14,591 nucleotides of DNA from assembly GCA_007135635.1 (NCBI GenBank), contig SLIO01000364.1, forward strand, positions 1 to 14,591. Direction: 5' to 3'. The notes beneath the pieces were generated by a model that was not told the origin of the DNA, did not search any database, and saw nothing but the letters and a program-made list of their open reading frames with translations. Shown piece by piece: positions 14,279-14,591 of the stretch (position 1 is its first letter; each line of letters opens with the position of its first letter). The position numbers and the translations under genes are program-made. The stretch comes from Methylomicrobium sp. (GTDB lineage: Bacteria; Pseudomonadota; Gammaproteobacteria; Methylococcales; Methylomonadaceae).

Positions 14279-14369
14279 GCGCCAACAGTAGGCGCTTTAG
14301 GCGATGCAGCGCAGTAAAATGCTCCTGCATTTTCTGCATTCATTACATCCTTGTTACTTAACAATTGCG
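14279..14369 (-). repeat. Dispersed intergenic repeat, copy B (inverted relative to 2156-2245)
   Basis: The reverse complement of this stretch matches 2156-2245 at about 85 percent, including the exact cores GGATGTAATGAATGCAG and TCGCCTAAAGCGCCT. It lies beyond the 3' end of the receptor gene, as copy A lies beyond glgP. No coding capacity is conserved between the copies. Confidence 0.85.
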
Positions 14370-14591
14370 GAAGAGAAAATCCGCCCCACTGTCGACATCC
14401 TCACCAAGCAACCTTGTTGATTTCCAACTTGGGAATTGCTGCAATCGTAAACCACGGCGAAATGGCCGGTTTATTACTGTGAAAGTTCGTAGATATAGAC
14501 CCTTTATCTAATTTTTCGATATACGGCGCTCGACAGAGCAAATGCCGGTTCCGGAGAGGGTGCGGTTGCTCGACCGACAGGCGTCGGCGGC

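Larger units (their letters stand above)
14007..14591. other. Intergenic region after the receptor gene, repeat-bearing
   Basis: No supported gene was found in these 585 bp. The region holds the second copy of the short dispersed repeat (14211-14245) and the inverted copy B of the ~90-bp repeat (14279-14369). No clear terminator follows the receptor stop. At the very end an ATG at 14542 opens a frame (MPVPERVRLLDRQASA) that runs off the window. It has no good ribosome binding site and is too short to judge. Confidence 0.6.

Noticed and set aside
14542..14591. Start of a new gene at the right edge
   Set aside because: Only 16 codons are visible, with no clear ribosome binding site and no recognisable motif.

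Overview
The window looks like chromosomal DNA of a gammaproteobacterium with moderate GC content. The block arsR-rhodanese(yibN)-secB-gpsA on the minus strand, facing envC-ctpA-divergent polysaccharide deacetylase on the plus strand, matches the conserved yibN/secB/gpsA and envC/yibQ neighbourhood of that class. The style of the dispersed intergenic repeats reminds me of Methylococcales methanotrophs, but that placement is inference. No rRNA, tRNA, CRISPR array or intact transposase was found.

Layout. Positions 1-2128 hold the 3' five-sixths of a glycogen phosphorylase gene, cut by the window edge. After a repeat-rich spacer comes trmL (tRNA wobble 2'-O-methyltransferase, 2522-2992). A second spacer with seven perfect copies of a heptamer separates it from a convergent four-gene minus-strand set: gpsA, secB, a membrane-anchored rhodanese and an ArsR regulator (3371-5727). 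An 867-bp stretch with no convincing gene follows, where E. coli-like order would place gpmI. Next come envC and ctpA (6595-9157) and a divergent polysaccharide deacetylase gene broken by two single-base frameshifts (9173-10109). Positions 10110-11387 hold decayed and mobile DNA: a 144-bp inverted-repeat mini-element with 8-bp flanking repeats, and the broken remains of a luciferase-like flavin monooxygenase gene split by about 240 bp of hairpin-rich DNA. The last large gene (11388-14006) is one open frame joining a HupE/UreJ metal permease to a TonB-dependent receptor. The window ends in 585 bp of repeat-bearing spacer.

How the genes work together. envC and ctpA serve peptidoglycan remodelling at division. 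secB and gpsA are housekeeping genes for protein export and phospholipid precursor supply. The ArsR protein at the head of that set has a cysteine pair with the spacing of the persulfide sensors SqrR/BigR/YgaV and lies next to a rhodanese, so a sulfane-sulfur-responsive operon is plausible. The HupE-TonB receptor frame would place outer-membrane uptake and inner-membrane permeation of a metal in one gene; its internal hydrophobic segment looks like a signal peptide. It is the most unusual item here. Two parts of the window share an inverted ~90-bp dispersed repeat (2156-2245 and 14279-14369).
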